A stretch of DNA of 64,000 nt from JAZKJD01 sp040384585 (lineage in GTDB: Bacteria > Pseudomonadota > Gammaproteobacteria > Diplorickettsiales > Diplorickettsiaceae): positions 62,001 to 126,000 of the forward strand of contig JAZKJD010000008.1 in NCBI GenBank assembly GCA_040384585.1, read 5' to 3'. A program made the translations under genes and the position numbers. Below, piece after piece: positions 54,610 to 63,472 of this stretch (position 1 is its first letter; every line of letters begins with the position of its first letter). Under the pieces are notes generated by a model. The model did no database searches, had not been told where the DNA came from, and saw only the letters and a program-made list of their open reading frames with translations.

Positions 54610-56022
54610 TCAGTTTCCCAGCTGAGAACGAGCGAGATGCTGTGCAATACCGCCTATATCGCCGGCACCTTGTAATAAAAGTACATCATTAGCTCGTAGA
54701 ATACTGTGTAAACTACAAGATAGCTTATGTTTATCTGCAACCAAGGTGGGATTTAAGCCACTGGATTGGTGGATATGTTCTGCCAATGCGAGACTGTCGG
54801 CGCCAGGGATCGGTGTTTCGCCAGCTGAATACACATTTAATAACAATAAATGGTCAACCCGGGATAATATATCAACAAAATCATTAAATAAGTCACGTGT
54901 TCGGGTATAGCGATGGGGTTGGTAAGCCATGATTAAGCGTCGATTAGGCCAAGCACTACGAATTGTTTTTAAGGTTGCAGCGATTTCACGAGGATGGTGA
55001 CCATAATCATCAATTAATAAAACCTCCCCTTTTTTGAGTTTGAGTGTACCCAGTTGGAAACGGCGATCAATACCGCTGAAGTTGGCTAAAGCCGTTTGAA
55101 TCGTTTCATCTTCAATATCTAGCTCAGTCGCAATAGCAATGGCGGCCACTGCATTCAAAGCATTATGTTGTCCTGGTAAATTTAAGGTGATATCCAATGG
55201 TTTTCGAGTTTTTCGTAAAACGGTAAAATGATTTTTTATCTCTTTCTGTTGAAAAGAAGTGATCTGTATATCGGCATCTTCACTAAAGCCATAGGTGATA
55301 ATGGGACGCATAATATGTGGAAGAATAGAGCGTATGATAGGGTCATCAAAACACAGAATTGCTAATCCATAAAAAGGTAAAAGATGTAGAAACTCTATAA
55401 AGCTTTGTTTAAGCCGTTGAAAGTCCCCGCCGTAAGTATCCATATGATCGGCATCAATATTGGTAATGATAGTTAGCATAGGTTGTAAACATAGAAAGGA
55501 AGCGTCACTTTCATCGGCTTCTGCTACTAAATAGCGTCCAGCACCTAGACGAGCATTACTGCTAGTACTATTTAAGCGTCCGCCGATAACGAATGTAGGA
55601 TCTAATCCGGCTTCTCCTAAAAGACTGGCAACTAAACTGGTAGTCGTCGTTTTTCCGTGTGTTCCTGCCACAGCAATTCCATAACGGAAGCGCATGAGTT
55701 CTGCTAGCATTATGGCTCTAGGGACAACCGGGATACGCGTTTGTCGTGCATTCATAATTTCCACATTGTCTTGAGGAACAGCGCTGGAGTAGATGAGCAC
55801 ATCGGCTTTATCGATGTGCTGGGCGTCATGTCCTTGTTTAAAGTGTGCACCCAGCAGTTGTAAATGTTGGGTCATGGTATTTTCTTGTAGATCCGATCCT
55901 GAAATGGTGTAACCCTCATTGAGTAAGATCTCGGCAATACCGCCCATGCCAGCACCACCAATGCCAACGAAATGAAGATGCTGAATACGTCCCATTTGGC
56001 TTCCTACAAAAGGGTTTTTCAT
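54610..56022 (-). CDS. murC: UDP-N-acetylmuramate--L-alanine ligase
   Basis: Adds L-Ala to UDP-MurNAc. The 470-residue Mur ligase has [20 protein letters not shown] (about 17-36), the ATP loop [20 protein letters not shown] (about 114-133), and [20 protein letters not shown] residues ([14 protein letters not shown]). The C-terminal domain has [11 protein letters not shown] and [15 protein letters not shown]. murB follows seven bases later. Confidence 0.96.
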   Translation of the reverse strand: MKNPFVGSQMGRIQHLHFVGIGGAGMGGIAEILLNEGYTISGSDLQENTMTQHLQLLGAHFKQGHDAQHIDKADVLIYSSAVPQDNVEIMNARQTRIPVVPRAIMLAELMRFRYGIAVAGTHGKTTTTSLVASLLGEAGLDPTFVIGGRLNSTSSNARLGAGRYLVAEADESDASFLCLQPMLTIITNIDADHMDTYGGDFQRLKQSFIEFLHLLPFYGLAILCFDDPIIRSILPHIMRPIITYGFSEDADIQITSFQQKEIKNHFTVLRKTRKPLDITLNLPGQHNALNAVAAIAIATELDIEDETIQTALANFSGIDRRFQLGTLKLKKGEVLLIDDYGHHPREIAATLKTIRSAWPNRRLIMAYQPHRYTRTRDLFNDFVDILSRVDHLLLLNVYSAGETPIPGADSLALAEHIHQSSGLNPTLVADKHKLSCSLHSILRANDVLLLQGAGDIGGIAQHLARSQLGN

Positions 56023-56263
56023 GGATAAGACCTATGTCTTGAGATAAATAGGGCCTATTGTGGCATTAGTTGTGTTTAGGCTCAACTCTACGCTACAGGA
56101 ATTTCGCGCTTAGAAATGAAATTGCAAAGATAAGTGTTTATTGGATGGAAGACTGGTAGTGAACAGGGAGGTTCCTGGATAAAGGTGTGTTCCTATGCTC
56201 TTTTTTATAATTGGATAAACTTTGCTATACTTGTATAGCAATAACTGTGAGGGGATAATAACT

Positions 56264-56476
56264 ATGTTAGCAATAAGACTGCCAATAATGATTGAAAAGA
56301 GACTTGATAATTTAGCTAAAAAAACGGGAAGAACTAAAACCTACTATGTTCGTGAGGCGATTCTAAGCCATGTAGAAGAATTAGAAGACAAATACTTGGC
56401 CTTAGGCCGGCTCAACAGGCGAGCTAAGCGTTGGACACAAGAAGAATTGGAGAAAGGGTTTGATTTGGAAAGTTGA
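56264..56476 (+). CDS. Ribbon-helix-helix antitoxin, RelB/CopG type
   Basis: A 70-residue DNA-binding protein starting [20 protein letters not shown], preceded by GAGGGGA. It has the short beta strand (LAIRLP) and two helices with [20 protein letters not shown], followed by a charged C-terminus that would bind a toxin. Similar proteins are RelB-type antitoxins that repress their own promoter. It is on the opposite strand to the flanking murC and ftsW genes. The partner toxin gene after it is broken. Confidence 0.85.
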   Translation: MLAIRLPIMIEKRLDNLAKKTGRTKTYYVREAILSHVEELEDKYLALGRLNRRAKRWTQEELEKGFDLES

Positions 56477-56498
56477 GTGGGATGATAGGGCTAATTTG
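56460..56498 (+). pseudogene. Truncated RelE/ParE-type toxin remnant
   Basis: In the +1 frame, overlapping the last 17 bases of the antitoxin gene, a TTG start gives [13 protein letters not shown]. The WKVEWDDRA pattern is the usual beginning of RelE toxins (compare MxWKIEFDDRAxKELKKL). After about 12 codons the sequence changes into a repeat end (GCCCATCCTG...), and the frame stops at 56529. The remaining 70-80 codons of the toxin are missing. Confidence 0.75.
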
Positions 56499-56499
56499 T

Positions 56500-56534
56500 G
56501 CCCATCCTGTTTAATTTTTGTACTGTACTGAGAG
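56500..56534. repeat. Family II right-end fragment that truncates the toxin
   Basis: GCCCATCCTGTTTAATTTTTG followed by TACTGTACTGAGAG resembles the right end of family II elements at 7174 and 63343. It lies exactly where RelE similarity ends. Confidence 0.55.
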
Positions 56535-56557
56535 CAGAGAAGCGAGTAAGCTTCTAT

Positions 56558-57712
56558 TTAAGCGAGTCTAAATCCAAACTTGCCTAATCGATGCTCATAG
56601 TCAATACGTAATAATAAAGAAAGCATCATACAAGTAATTAATAAGCTACTACCGCCATAACTCATGAGAGGGAGGGTTAATCCCTTGGTAGGCAATACTC
56701 CCATGTTGACGCCGATATTAATCATGACTTGCAAGGCAATATTTAAGCCAATTCCATAAGCGAGATAAGCAGAAAAACGTTGCCCCGCATTAAAACAGCC
56801 TTGACCTATACGCAGTGCCCGCCAAACCAATACCGAAAATAATAGAATCATAAATAATCCGCCAATGAGTCCTAATTCTTCAGTTAGCACGGCAAATAAA
56901 AAATCTGTATGTGCTTCAGGAAGGTAAAATAATTTTTGTATACTTTCGCCTAGCCCAACGCCGAACCAGCCCCCACGCCCAAATGCAATTAAGGATTGCG
57001 TTAATTGATAACCTGAATCAAATTGATTGGCCCAAGGGTTAAGAAAGGTAGTTAAACGCGTTAAACGATAGGGAGAACTGATGGCAAGCATCCCTAAAGC
57101 GAGTACGACACCGGTAAAAAGAATAGCGAATTGCCAAATTCGTACACCGGCTAAAAACAACATACCAAGGCTAGTGACTAAAATGACGGTAGCAGCACCA
57201 AAGTCTGGTTCGCGCAATAACAAAAACGTAATAATAGCAAGCACAAGTAAGGGTTTTAGAAAACCTCGTATTTGTGTTTGTACTTGTTTTTCTTGGCGAA
57301 GTAGATATCCAGCTAAATAAACGATCATGGTTAGTTTTACAAATTCAGATACTTGTAAGCCAAAGGGACCGAATCCTAGCCAACGCATACTTCCATTAAC
57401 TTGTCTGCCAATACCCGGTAATAAAACCAAGACGAGTAATCCGATACTTAAAACTAAAAGGGCAAGACTAATTTGTTTCCAATAATCAGTTTTTATTTGG
57501 AAAATAACAGCGCCGGCGCCTATACCGATGACTAGATAGAATAATTGATGAAAAAAATAATGAAATGCTTGTCCATATTGGCGTTCTGAGATCACTATAG
57601 AGGTGGAAGCAACCATTAGCAGTCCAAAAGCTAATAAGATCAAAATAGAAAAAAGCAGGTATCGATCATAGAGGATGACGGGAATCGTATCCTGATGCTT
57701 TATGTTAGACAT
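56558..57712 (-). CDS. ftsW: FtsW, septal peptidoglycan polymerase
   Basis: A SEDS-family glycosyltransferase that polymerises lipid II at the division site. The 384 residues have about ten helices. VWRALRIGQGCFNAGQRFSA and the FtsW signature NIGVNMGVLPTKGLTLPLMS (about 332-351), with YGGSSLL after it, are clear, as is LPEAHTDFLFAVLTEELGLI (about 263-282). It follows murD with one base between. The usual next gene, murG, is absent. Confidence 0.94.
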   Translation of the reverse strand: MSNIKHQDTIPVILYDRYLLFSILILLAFGLLMVASTSIVISERQYGQAFHYFFHQLFYLVIGIGAGAVIFQIKTDYWKQISLALLVLSIGLLVLVLLPGIGRQVNGSMRWLGFGPFGLQVSEFVKLTMIVYLAGYLLRQEKQVQTQIRGFLKPLLVLAIITFLLLREPDFGAATVILVTSLGMLFLAGVRIWQFAILFTGVVLALGMLAISSPYRLTRLTTFLNPWANQFDSGYQLTQSLIAFGRGGWFGVGLGESIQKLFYLPEAHTDFLFAVLTEELGLIGGLFMILLFSVLVWRALRIGQGCFNAGQRFSAYLAYGIGLNIALQVMINIGVNMGVLPTKGLTLPLMSYGGSSLLITCMMLSLLLRIDYEHRLGKFGFRLA

Positions 57713-57713
57713 G

Positions 57714-59075
57714 TTAGTATCCTAGGACTAGCTGCATAAAGGTATTACCGCGGTCCTCATAATTCTTAAACATATCCATGCTGGCGCAGGCAGGAGATAA
57801 TAATACCGCATCACCAGGTAAAGCCGCTTGTTGTGCTAGTGAAATAGCGTGCGACAAATCAGACGCCGATTGAGTTATGGTATTTTTCGCTAAGGCCTTT
57901 TTTAATAGCGGCGCATCCTGGCCGATCAATATCGCTGTTTTAACATAACGCGCAGCGCTAACACTCAAAAGAGTAAAATCAGCCGCTTTTCCTAGGCCGC
58001 CTGCAATTAAAATGATTTTTCCTGGAATGACAGAACCTAAACCATCGAGGGCTGCTAAGGTCGCACCAATATTCGTCGCTTTAGAATCATTATACCAAGT
58101 GATACCTTTTTCTTCTTTTATCCACTGACAGCGATGCGGTAATCCTTTGAATTGACATAACGCTTCTAACATTGAAGCTAATGGAAGTTGAATGGTATGA
58201 CCAATCGTTAAAGCAGCGATAGCATTTGCCCAATTATGTTGTCCCTTGATATAAAGCTTATTGACTGGGATAAGACACTGTTCCCCTTTCGTTATGTAGC
58301 TGGTGTTATTTAATTGCTGTAAACCAAATTCTGACGAGTTAGGTTTTGGTTTTTCTAAACTAAAGCTTAGCATTTTTTTTGGTTTGTATCCTTTGCACTG
58401 AGGACGTGTACCAGGATCGTTTCGATTCCATAGGGCTATTTCACAATTATGATAAATGCGTTGTTTGGTTTGTATATAGTTTTCTAAGGTTTTATGTCGA
58501 TCAAAATGATCAGGACTAATGTTAAGTACCGCCGCAATTTTGGCCTTGAGTGAATATGTGGTTTCTAATTGAAAACTCGAAATCTCTAAAACATAAAAAT
58601 CAGGTGGTGGTACATTTAATAGATCGAGCGCTGCTTTACCTATATTTCCGCCGACTTCTGCAACCCTCTGTGCGGCGCGAATCATATCTCCGACTAAGGA
58701 GGTAACCGTTCCTTTGGCATTGGTACCCGTAATTGCGATGATAGGGGCTCGCGCTCTGCCAGCAAATAACTCAATGTCACCTATTGGAGATACCTGCGTT
58801 CTAGCGATTGCGCCTGCAATAACGGTCTCGTTTAAATCGATTCCAGGACTGACAATTAATTCTTTTATCTGTTGAAACAACAGCGGATCAAGGGGGCCTA
58901 GATAAAGCGGTACGTCAGGAAATTCCTGTGTAAATGTCGATAGATAGGGTGGGTTTACGCGTGTGTCTAGCATTGCAAAAGGCAATTTCAATCGACTAAA
59001 ATGGCGTGCACAGGAAAGCCCCGTTTCGCCTAGCCCAATAATCAAACGTTCGTGAGCGGCATCAAACGGAAACAT
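57714..59075 (-). CDS. murD: UDP-N-acetylmuramoylalanine--D-glutamate ligase
   Basis: Adds D-Glu to UDP-MurNAc-L-Ala. The 453 residues include the ATP loop [20 protein letters not shown] (about 111-130), [13 protein letters not shown] (about 158-170), [20 protein letters not shown] (about 184-203) and [16 protein letters not shown]. The loop reads NAKGT where the family consensus is NGKST or NAKST, so the hydroxyl-bearing residue after Lys is Gly. Otherwise intact. Its start overlaps the end of mnmA by 14 bases. Confidence 0.95.
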   Translation of the reverse strand: MFPFDAAHERLIIGLGETGLSCARHFSRLKLPFAMLDTRVNPPYLSTFTQEFPDVPLYLGPLDPLLFQQIKELIVSPGIDLNETVIAGAIARTQVSPIGDIELFAGRARAPIIAITGTNAKGTVTSLVGDMIRAAQRVAEVGGNIGKAALDLLNVPPPDFYVLEISSFQLETTYSLKAKIAAVLNISPDHFDRHKTLENYIQTKQRIYHNCEIALWNRNDPGTRPQCKGYKPKKMLSFSLEKPKPNSSEFGLQQLNNTSYITKGEQCLIPVNKLYIKGQHNWANAIAALTIGHTIQLPLASMLEALCQFKGLPHRCQWIKEEKGITWYNDSKATNIGATLAALDGLGSVIPGKIILIAGGLGKAADFTLLSVSAARYVKTAILIGQDAPLLKKALAKNTITQSASDLSHAISLAQQAALPGDAVLLSPACASMDMFKNYEDRGNTFMQLVLGY

Positions 59076-60186
59076 TAGACCTCTTGCGGAATTCGGTATT
59101 TTGTTTAGCCTCTAGAATAATTCCTCCCCCTAAGCAATATTCTCCTTGATAGAACACGATCGATTGACCTGGTGTAATAGCCCACTGCGCTTGCTTAAAT
59201 TCAACGTGAACCTGTTTTTCCATAAGCAGAGTAAGATAGCAAGGGGTTTCAAATTGTCGATATCGAATTTTTGCCGTGCATTGGAAAGGAAAAGCGGGTG
59301 ATTCTTCACTGACCCAGTGCAACTCTGAGCAGATGAGTGCGCTTGAATAGAGCGCCGGGTGATTACGGCCTTGCACAACAATTAATGCATTGCGGTCAAG
59401 TGCTTTATCCGTCACATACCAGGGTGTTAATTCGCTATCCTTTAAACCGCCAATTCCTAGGCCTTGGCGTTGACCTATCGTATAAAACATCAATCCATCG
59501 TGTTGGCCCACGCATTTCCCCTCTTGTGTTTCAATCATGCCGGGCTGTCTTGGTAAATATTTTTCTAAAAAACGTTTGAATTTTCGTTCTCCAATAAAAC
59601 AGATACCGGTGCTATCTTTTTTATCATGGTTAGGAAAACCGGCGGATTCCGCGATACTTCGTATCTCAGGTTTATTAAGAGAAGCAAGAGGAAACAAGGT
59701 TTTTTCCAGCGGTTTTTGGCCTAAAGTGTAGAGAAAGTAAGTCTGATCCTTATTTTTATCAGTACTTTTTATGAGTTGATAATGGTTATCTGCAAAAGAT
59801 TTTCTTGCATAATGGCCTGTGGCAATAAAATCGGCACCGCGCTGTAAGGCATAATCTAGAAAGGCTTTGAACTTGATCTCCTTGTTACAAAGGATATCAG
59901 GATTAGGTGTGCGGCCTGCTTGATATTCTTTTAGAAAATAAGAAAAAACATGATCCCAGTATTCAGCAGCAAAATTAATGGTATACAAGGGAATAGATAG
60001 GCGGTCGCAGACGGCTTGTGCATCCGCGATATCCGCACTCGCTGAGCAATAATCCTCGGTATCATCTTCTTCCCAATTTTTCATAAACAAGCCTTCAACG
60101 GCATAGCCTTGCTCTTTAAGTAAAAAAGCGGCTATCGTAGAATCTACGCCGCCTGATAAGCCTACGATGACATGTTGCTTTTTCAT
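59062..60186 (-). CDS. mnmA: tRNA-specific 2-thiouridylase
   Basis: Makes the 2-thio group of 5-methylaminomethyl-2-thiouridine at tRNA position 34. The 374 residues have the PP-loop [20 protein letters not shown] (about 8-27), the [20 protein letters not shown] segment (about 97-116) with the first catalytic Cys, and [20 protein letters not shown] (about 193-212) with the second. The ATG lies 35 bases after the SCO gene region in the same transcript direction. murD overlaps its end. Confidence 0.96.
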   Translation of the reverse strand: MKKQHVIVGLSGGVDSTIAAFLLKEQGYAVEGLFMKNWEEDDTEDYCSASADIADAQAVCDRLSIPLYTINFAAEYWDHVFSYFLKEYQAGRTPNPDILCNKEIKFKAFLDYALQRGADFIATGHYARKSFADNHYQLIKSTDKNKDQTYFLYTLGQKPLEKTLFPLASLNKPEIRSIAESAGFPNHDKKDSTGICFIGERKFKRFLEKYLPRQPGMIETQEGKCVGQHDGLMFYTIGQRQGLGIGGLKDSELTPWYVTDKALDRNALIVVQGRNHPALYSSALICSELHWVSEESPAFPFQCTAKIRYRQFETPCYLTLLMEKQVHVEFKQAQWAITPGQSIVFYQGEYCLGGGIILEAKQNTEFRKRSNVSV

Positions 60187-60221
60187 GATGTATAGGTGTG
60201 GGGGTAGGGGGTAGGGGTCAG

Positions 60222-60860
60222 CTAAATCCGTATCAGCGCCTTATAATCTTTGGCAATTGTATCCTTTTCGTGAGGTGGAGAAAAGACGGCAATCAGCTCG
60301 CCGGCGGGATCGATGAGATATAACGTTCCGCTGTGATCGATTTGATAGTTTTTATTGTCTTGTTCTTCTTCCTTGGCCCTGATAGTGATTACGCCCATTT
60401 GCTTGCTCAATTGTTGAATCCCCACTAAAGGTCCTGTGACCCCTTTGAATGCGGGGTTAAACGCATGCACGTAATTATCAACTACTTTTTGCTTATCTCG
60501 CTTTGGATCCAGTGTAATAAATACAATTTGCGGTAATGGCAATTTTTGTTTTTCTAGCTGTGCGTACAGCTGAGTTAACAAGGCCATGGTCATTGGACAG
60601 ATGCCTTGGCAGTGGGTATAGCCAAAAAATAAAAAACTATAATGGCCTTTTAAATTATGATTCGTAAAGGGATGGCCCGAGCCATCGATGAGTGAAAATT
60701 CAGGGAGTCCATGGGGTTGACTGATTTGAGTCTCAGAATCAGGAGGGTTTATCTTATGTTCGTTTGTATGCCATAGGTTAAAACCTATACCTAGTGCCAG
60801 GGCAATGAATGCGAAAAAGACAAGTGATAAGGCGTTGTTCTTAGAGAAAGGGCAAGCCAT
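60222..60860 (-). CDS. SCO1/SenC-family copper chaperone
   Basis: A membrane-anchored thioredoxin-fold protein that delivers copper to the CuA site of cytochrome c oxidase or acts as a thiol reductase. The 212 residues have an N-terminal helix (about 10-28), [20 protein letters not shown] (about 82-101) with the CxxxC copper site, and the distal His in [20 protein letters not shown]. It starts directly after the cyoE stop. Its usual target oxidase is not in this window. Confidence 0.93.
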   Translation of the reverse strand: MACPFSKNNALSLVFFAFIALALGIGFNLWHTNEHKINPPDSETQISQPHGLPEFSLIDGSGHPFTNHNLKGHYSFLFFGYTHCQGICPMTMALLTQLYAQLEKQKLPLPQIVFITLDPKRDKQKVVDNYVHAFNPAFKGVTGPLVGIQQLSKQMGVITIRAKEEEQDNKNYQIDHSGTLYLIDPAGELIAVFSPPHEKDTIAKDYKALIRI

Positions 60861-61763
60861 TTAGGTACTCCTCATTAAAAAATGGTCCATGAGCAAACAA
60901 ACGAATAGCATGAGTAAATAAAAATTCGAATAATGAAAGATTTTTATCGCTGCTATATGCTTAGTTTGCTTTATTAAACGAATCGCTGCAACTAAAAATC
61001 CGGTATTGAGTAGTAGTGCTGCTATTAAGTAAAATAACCCGCTCATGCCGATGCTAAAAGGTAGCAAAGTAATTCCACTTAACAATATGATGTAAAGTAA
61101 AATCTGTTGTTTTGCAAAAGGAACTCCATGTGTTACGGGTAACATAGGAAGTTTACTTTTTACGTAGTCCTGATATCGTGCAATGGCTAACGACCAAAAA
61201 TGTGCGGGTGTCCAGGTAAAGATAATTAAGACCAATAATAGTCCACCTGGATCAATATGATTAGTGATAGCAGTCCATCCTAGTAAAGGTGGGCTAGCGC
61301 CTGCCAAGCCGCCAATAACAATATTTTGTGTGGTCATGCGTTTTAAGAATAGGGTGTAAATAATGGCATAACCCACTAGACTCGATAAACTTAATAGGGT
61401 TGTTATGGAGTTTGCAAAGTGTTTGAGTATGACGCTACCTAATGAGGCGATGATCATCGCAAAAAAGAAAACGTGCAGTTGAGAAATCTTACCTTGGGGT
61501 AGAGGGCGTCGTTCTGTACGCGCCATCAAACAGTCTAGTTGAAAATCTAAAAGATGATTGACGCTGCCGGCGGCACCGGCAATTAAGCCTATTCCCAGCA
61601 GTGTAAAAAAAAGTTTTGTTAAAGGGATGGAGGTTACAGAAGCAAGCTCCATCCCCACCCATGCCGTGATCAACATCAGACTGATTACGCGCCATTTCCC
61701 CAATTCTAAATAGATTCGAGTCCATTTGATTAATTGTGTTAACAGCAGAATTTTTTTTTGCAT
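60861..61763 (-). CDS. cyoE: Protohaem IX farnesyltransferase (haem O synthase)
   Basis: Adds a farnesyl group to haem B to give haem O. The 300-residue integral membrane protein has the prenyltransferase motif AGSVNHLLDFQLDCLMARTE (about 65-84), TERRPLPQGKIS, and TWTPAHFWSLAIARYQDYVK (about 180-199). The bd oxidase in this window does not use haem O, so a haem-copper oxidase is probably encoded elsewhere. The adjacent SCO gene supports this. Confidence 0.95.
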   Translation of the reverse strand: MQKKILLLTQLIKWTRIYLELGKWRVISLMLITAWVGMELASVTSIPLTKLFFTLLGIGLIAGAAGSVNHLLDFQLDCLMARTERRPLPQGKISQLHVFFFAMIIASLGSVILKHFANSITTLLSLSSLVGYAIIYTLFLKRMTTQNIVIGGLAGASPPLLGWTAITNHIDPGGLLLVLIIFTWTPAHFWSLAIARYQDYVKSKLPMLPVTHGVPFAKQQILLYIILLSGITLLPFSIGMSGLFYLIAALLLNTGFLVAAIRLIKQTKHIAAIKIFHYSNFYLLMLFVCLLMDHFLMRST

Positions 61764-61806
61764 AACGTTCCCTGTTCTCTTATCAACCTTTCTTGAAAGT
61801 GTAATT

Positions 61807-61951
61807 AGAGCGTGTTTTCAAATGTGCTAAGACGAGACAAAAAGCGTTGTTTTTCGAGTACCGCAACGGAGCATACACGCAGTATGTGAGTAGCGTAACG
61901 CAGAAAAACAAATGATTTTTGGCCGTCATCGTGCATTTGAAAACACGCTCT
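61807..61951. repeat. Family I palindromic element, copy E
   Basis: Terminal arms AGAGCGTGTTTTCAAATG and CATTTGAAAACACGCTCT are perfect inverted repeats of 18 bases. The apex GAGTACCGCAACGGAGCATAC, then GTATGTGAGTAGCGTAACGC, matches copy D. The arm sequence differs from copies C and D on both sides at once. Confidence 0.88.
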
Positions 61952-62275
61952 TAAACTATACCTATAGTATTTAAGTTACAACTCTAAGATTCAAGTTCAA
62001 TGGTATATGGTTTGAAGTTATTGTTACAGATTAGCTTTAAGCGATGCTGCAAATAATTAACCTAAATTTTTTTATAGATAAAAATAATAATTTTTATTCA
62101 ATTTATATATTTAATTTTTGGTTTAAATATAGAATTTAAAATAAAGAGAAAAAATAGCTAGACAAAATAATTTGTCTGATGCTAAATTGTCGGCGCTAAA
62201 GAATTTTAAATAAAATTAATAATTTTTTTTAAGTTAATTAATACCATTGATAATAATAAAAATTAAGGGGTTTTT
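61952..62275. other. Very AT-rich intergenic stretch
   Basis: About 320 bases with long A/T runs and no open frame of interest. It probably holds the promoter of the orphan gene at 62276, whose ATG follows TTAAGGGG. No clear -35/-10 pair stands out among the many AT matches. Confidence 0.5.
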
Positions 62276-63196
62276 ATGTCAAAAGAACCAAAATTTTGTG
62301 AAATTTTCTCATTAAAGGAAGAAAATATTGGGAAGGTTATTTTCTCATTTAACCCTGCAGAACATGCAGAAACAGGTAAACCTAATAAAAAAATAGTTTG
62401 TATCAAAGAAAAAAGTGGGACAGTGTCTGTGTGTTTACTCTCCAAAAGAGAAATGGAAGAGGAATCAAAAAAAGATGAAAACACAGGAATATTGCTTTCA
62501 TTTTATATAGAGAAAGCTGATCAAGAAGATTTGAAAAAAGAAATAGAAGAATCATTTTCAAAAAATGGGATTAATGATGAAAAAATTTATTCGACTACTG
62601 AAGAGAATAAAAGAAACGCAGCAGGGATATTGAATCCGTGGTTACAAAGCTTCATGAGAGAATATAAACTCGATGTAGCTGTTACACGTTTTCGTAATTA
62701 TAGTATGATATTGTCGGGTCACTCTGATTTGCGTGTCGATTCCTTAAAAAAATCTATAAAAGATGAAGATAAAGCAAATCATTTGAATGATATTGTGAAA
62801 TCTTGTTTTGATAAAAAATTAAATGGGATTTTAAGTGAGTTTAATGATAAATGTACTAGATTGCGAAAAGAAAAAAAAGATAGTGATGCTTTGATAAAAG
62901 TTGATCTGTTATTGCGTATTGAAAATAAGGTTTCAGCTATTAGAAAAGAAAGTAAAAATCCACTTGATTGTATCGAAAAAGCCAAGAAAGCTATTGAAGA
63001 AAACCGCGTAAAACTATCTTCTTATCGATTCCGATATAGTGTAGCTGCCTGCTTTTTCGCCCCATTTAGAAGATTTCTGGGAAGCCGCGTAGAGAGCACG
63101 CAGTTGATTAACAAATTGGAATTAGAGTTGGAAGCGCTAAAGGAGGAATTAACTCAACCAGTTCCTTCGGCTTCGACTAATCAGTTAAACCGCTAA
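62276..63196 (+). CDS. Hypothetical protein, 306 residues, candidate effector
   Basis: I do not recognise this protein. It is hydrophilic, rich in Lys, Glu and Ser, mostly helical, with no signal peptide. One short aromatic stretch (YRFRYSVAACFFAPF, about 257-271) precedes the C-terminus. The last 25 residues, ELELEALKEELTQPVPSAST and the end NQLNR, combine a glutamate cluster with a small-residue tail, as in the E-block signal of Dot/Icm substrates. The ATG has a good AAGGGG site. Strong AT bias sets it apart from the upstream genes. Confidence 0.75.
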   Translation: MSKEPKFCEIFSLKEENIGKVIFSFNPAEHAETGKPNKKIVCIKEKSGTVSVCLLSKREMEEESKKDENTGILLSFYIEKADQEDLKKEIEESFSKNGINDEKIYSTTEENKRNAAGILNPWLQSFMREYKLDVAVTRFRNYSMILSGHSDLRVDSLKKSIKDEDKANHLNDIVKSCFDKKLNGILSEFNDKCTRLRKEKKDSDALIKVDLLLRIENKVSAIRKESKNPLDCIEKAKKAIEENRVKLSSYRFRYSVAACFFAPFRRFLGSRVESTQLINKLELELEALKEELTQPVPSASTNQLNR

Positions 63197-63229
63197 AGAG
63201 ATTTTAAGGGTAAGAAAGCACAACAAGTA

Positions 63230-63365
63230 CTCTGTACGCTACAAAAAAATTATGTTTCAATTTAAGCTATTGAAAAGACAGTTAATTTTTTCTGGATGGC
63301 CACGGCCTCACTGACGTTTCGGCCTCGCCATGACGGACTATTTTTAATTTTTGTAGCGCACAGAG
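63230..63365. mobile_element. Family II MITE-like element with 9-bp target duplication, copy e
   Basis: A 136-base element whose ends CTCTGTACGCTACAAAAA and TTTTTGTAGCGCACAGAG are inverted repeats with one mismatch. CAACAAGTA flanks it directly on both sides (63221-63229 and 63366-63374). The interior, with GGCCACGGCCTCACTGACG and GGCCTCGCCATGACGGA, differs from the other copies. It encodes no protein. Confidence 0.88.
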
Positions 63366-63472
63366 CAACAAGTATTGTTCTTTTTTACTATATTTTATTA
63401 AAAATAATTTGTTGATTCAATACAGTCTGATACTATAACCTGATAATAAAAAATAAAAAGAAGGTGTCGTAT

